From Dactylosporangium siamense (lineage in GTDB: Bacteria; Actinomycetota; Actinomycetes; Mycobacteriales; Micromonosporaceae), in the NCBI RefSeq assembly GCF_016862795.1, contig NZ_BONQ01000055.1, positions 49,971-113,970 of the forward strand: a DNA stretch of 64,000 nucleotides. The letters run 5' to 3'. Both the position numbers and the translations under genes were made by a program. Every line of letters starts with the position of its first letter. Positions within the stretch are counted from its first letter, which is position 1. Below the pieces are notes generated by a model that saw nothing but the letters and a program-made list of their open reading frames with translations, did no database searches and was not told where the DNA came from. Positions 63,317 through 64,000 of the stretch are shown piece by piece.

Positions 63317-63919
63317 ATGCTGATTGAACACGACGGCTGTTCGCCGACCATCGACCCCACCGCCTACGTCGCGCCGACGGCGACCCTCAGCGGAGATGTC
63401 CGGGTGGGGCCGGGCTGCCGGATCCTGTTCGGTGCCGTGCTCACCGCCGAGGGCGGCCCGGTCGAGATCGGCGAGGACAGCATCGTCATGGAGAACGCCG
63501 TCCTGCGCGGCACCCGCCGCGACCCCCTGCGCCTGGGCCGCCAGGTCCTGGTCGGACCCACCTCCTGCCTGACCGGCTGCCAGGTGGACGACGAGGTGTT
63601 CCTGGCCACCGGCAGCCGCGTGTTCAACGGCGCCCACATCGGCACCCGCAGCGAGATCCGCATCAACGGCCTCGTCCACCTGCGCACGGTGCTGCCACCC
63701 GACTCCATGGTGCCGATCGGCTGGGTAGCGGTCGGCGATCCTCTTCGTATCCTCCCCGCCGAGGACCACGACGGGATCTGGGCCGCGCAGCGGGAGCTGG
63801 ACTTCCCCGGCTACGTCTTCGGCCTGGACCGCCCGGCCGACGGCGAAAGTCTCATGCCGGGGATCGCCGAACGGTACGGCCGCGCCCTGGGCCGCCATCG
63901 TGACGACCGGCAGATCTGA
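63317..63919 (+). CDS. Left-handed beta-helix (gamma-carbonic-anhydrase-like) protein
   Basis: A 200-aa protein built of hexapeptide repeats (AYVAPTATLSGDVRVGPGCR; GGPVEIGEDSIVMENAVLRG; DDEVFLATGSRVFNGAHIGT) with a C-terminal helix. It resembles gamma-class carbonic anhydrase/YrdA proteins, but only scattered histidines are seen (AHIG, LVHLR) and the usual ENAVLH position is ENAVLR, so zinc catalysis is doubtful. ATG follows CATCCT by 7 nt, suggesting leaderless translation. Confidence 0.82.
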   Translation: MLIEHDGCSPTIDPTAYVAPTATLSGDVRVGPGCRILFGAVLTAEGGPVEIGEDSIVMENAVLRGTRRDPLRLGRQVLVGPTSCLTGCQVDDEVFLATGSRVFNGAHIGTRSEIRINGLVHLRTVLPPDSMVPIGWVAVGDPLRILPAEDHDGIWAAQRELDFPGYVFGLDRPADGESLMPGIAERYGRALGRHRDDRQI

Positions 63920-64000
63920 CCCGGCCGGCTCAGGTGCTCAGCGACCCGATCGCCGTTCGTGGGCCTTTTGGTTGCGGTTAGCGCGTTCTGGTCGTCATCC

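Overview
This 64-kb window is chromosomal DNA of a high-GC actinomycete. Codon positions are strongly GC-biased, GTG starts are frequent, many starts look leaderless, and regulators of the SARP, LacI, GlxA/AraC, DevR/DevS and ECF types are dense. The gene content fits a soil Micromonosporaceae-like organism (inference from gene families; no rRNA or tRNA gene is present to check). I see about 53 genes plus one gene remnant and one frameshifted small gene. No IS element, prophage, CRISPR array or biosynthetic core enzyme was found. No stretch over 300 bp lacks a gene; the largest gaps are 10623-10904 (282 bp) and 3225-3478 (254 bp), and both carry regulatory sites.

Layout. (1) 1-7.7 kb: a LacI-controlled sugar module with a secreted GH172/DUF2961 hydrolase, the LacI regulator, an L-fucose-isomerase-fold enzyme and an FGGY pentulokinase. 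Three copies of one 12-bp palindrome sit in its promoter regions. (2) 7.7-12.1 kb: a PPOX flavoprotein, xylulose-5-P/fructose-6-P phosphoketolase and an EAL-HDOD protein. (3) 12.1-17.2 kb: an ECF sigma factor with a partner membrane protein, a divergent MFS/LysR pair and a macrolide-type glycosyltransferase. (4) 17.3-25.2 kb: an AfsR-like SARP divergent from a Ser/Thr kinase - FHA-FHA-ABC exporter - unknown-protein operon. (5) 25.2-28.4 kb: a MarR/GbsR-type repressor divergent from an ABC-2 exporter operon, with an 18-bp palindrome between. (6) 28.5-39.4 kb: a redox/hypoxia island with a molybdopterin oxidoreductase, universal stress protein, DevR, DevS, Acg-type nitroreductase, azoreductase, a CheX-like protein and a DoxX-like protein. 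(7) 39.5-44.9 kb: Trk potassium uptake and an MMPL exporter with its TetR. (8) 45-58.3 kb: an unusual hydrolase-reductase fusion, a WD40-like protein, enzymes, GlxA, an FAD monooxygenase, a second SARP-ATPase and a LysR. (9) 58.4-64 kb: a two-component system, a frameshifted small gene, an HPF1-like (DUF2228) protein and a left-handed beta-helix protein.

How parts work together. The first module looks like release, isomerisation and phosphorylation of a pentose, plausibly D-arabinose from D-arabinan, feeding xylulose-5-P to the nearby phosphoketolase. In the redox island, a DosR-like 14-bp motif (consensus close to GGGCCGAAGGTCCC) occurs before devR (twice), before the small membrane protein, the nitroreductase and the DoxX/CheX pair, and also before phosphoketolase. 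This suggests one DevR regulon that couples carbon flow to oxygen limitation. The AfsR-like regulator and divergent kinase recall AfsK/AfsR, and the kinase/FHA-ABC pair recalls mycobacterial PknF/Rv1747.

Structural oddities include a perfect 22-bp hairpin that contains a stop codon, two independent tandem duplications that each straddle the stop codons of a convergent gene pair, and a 5 x 12-bp repeat at the end of the MMPL gene.
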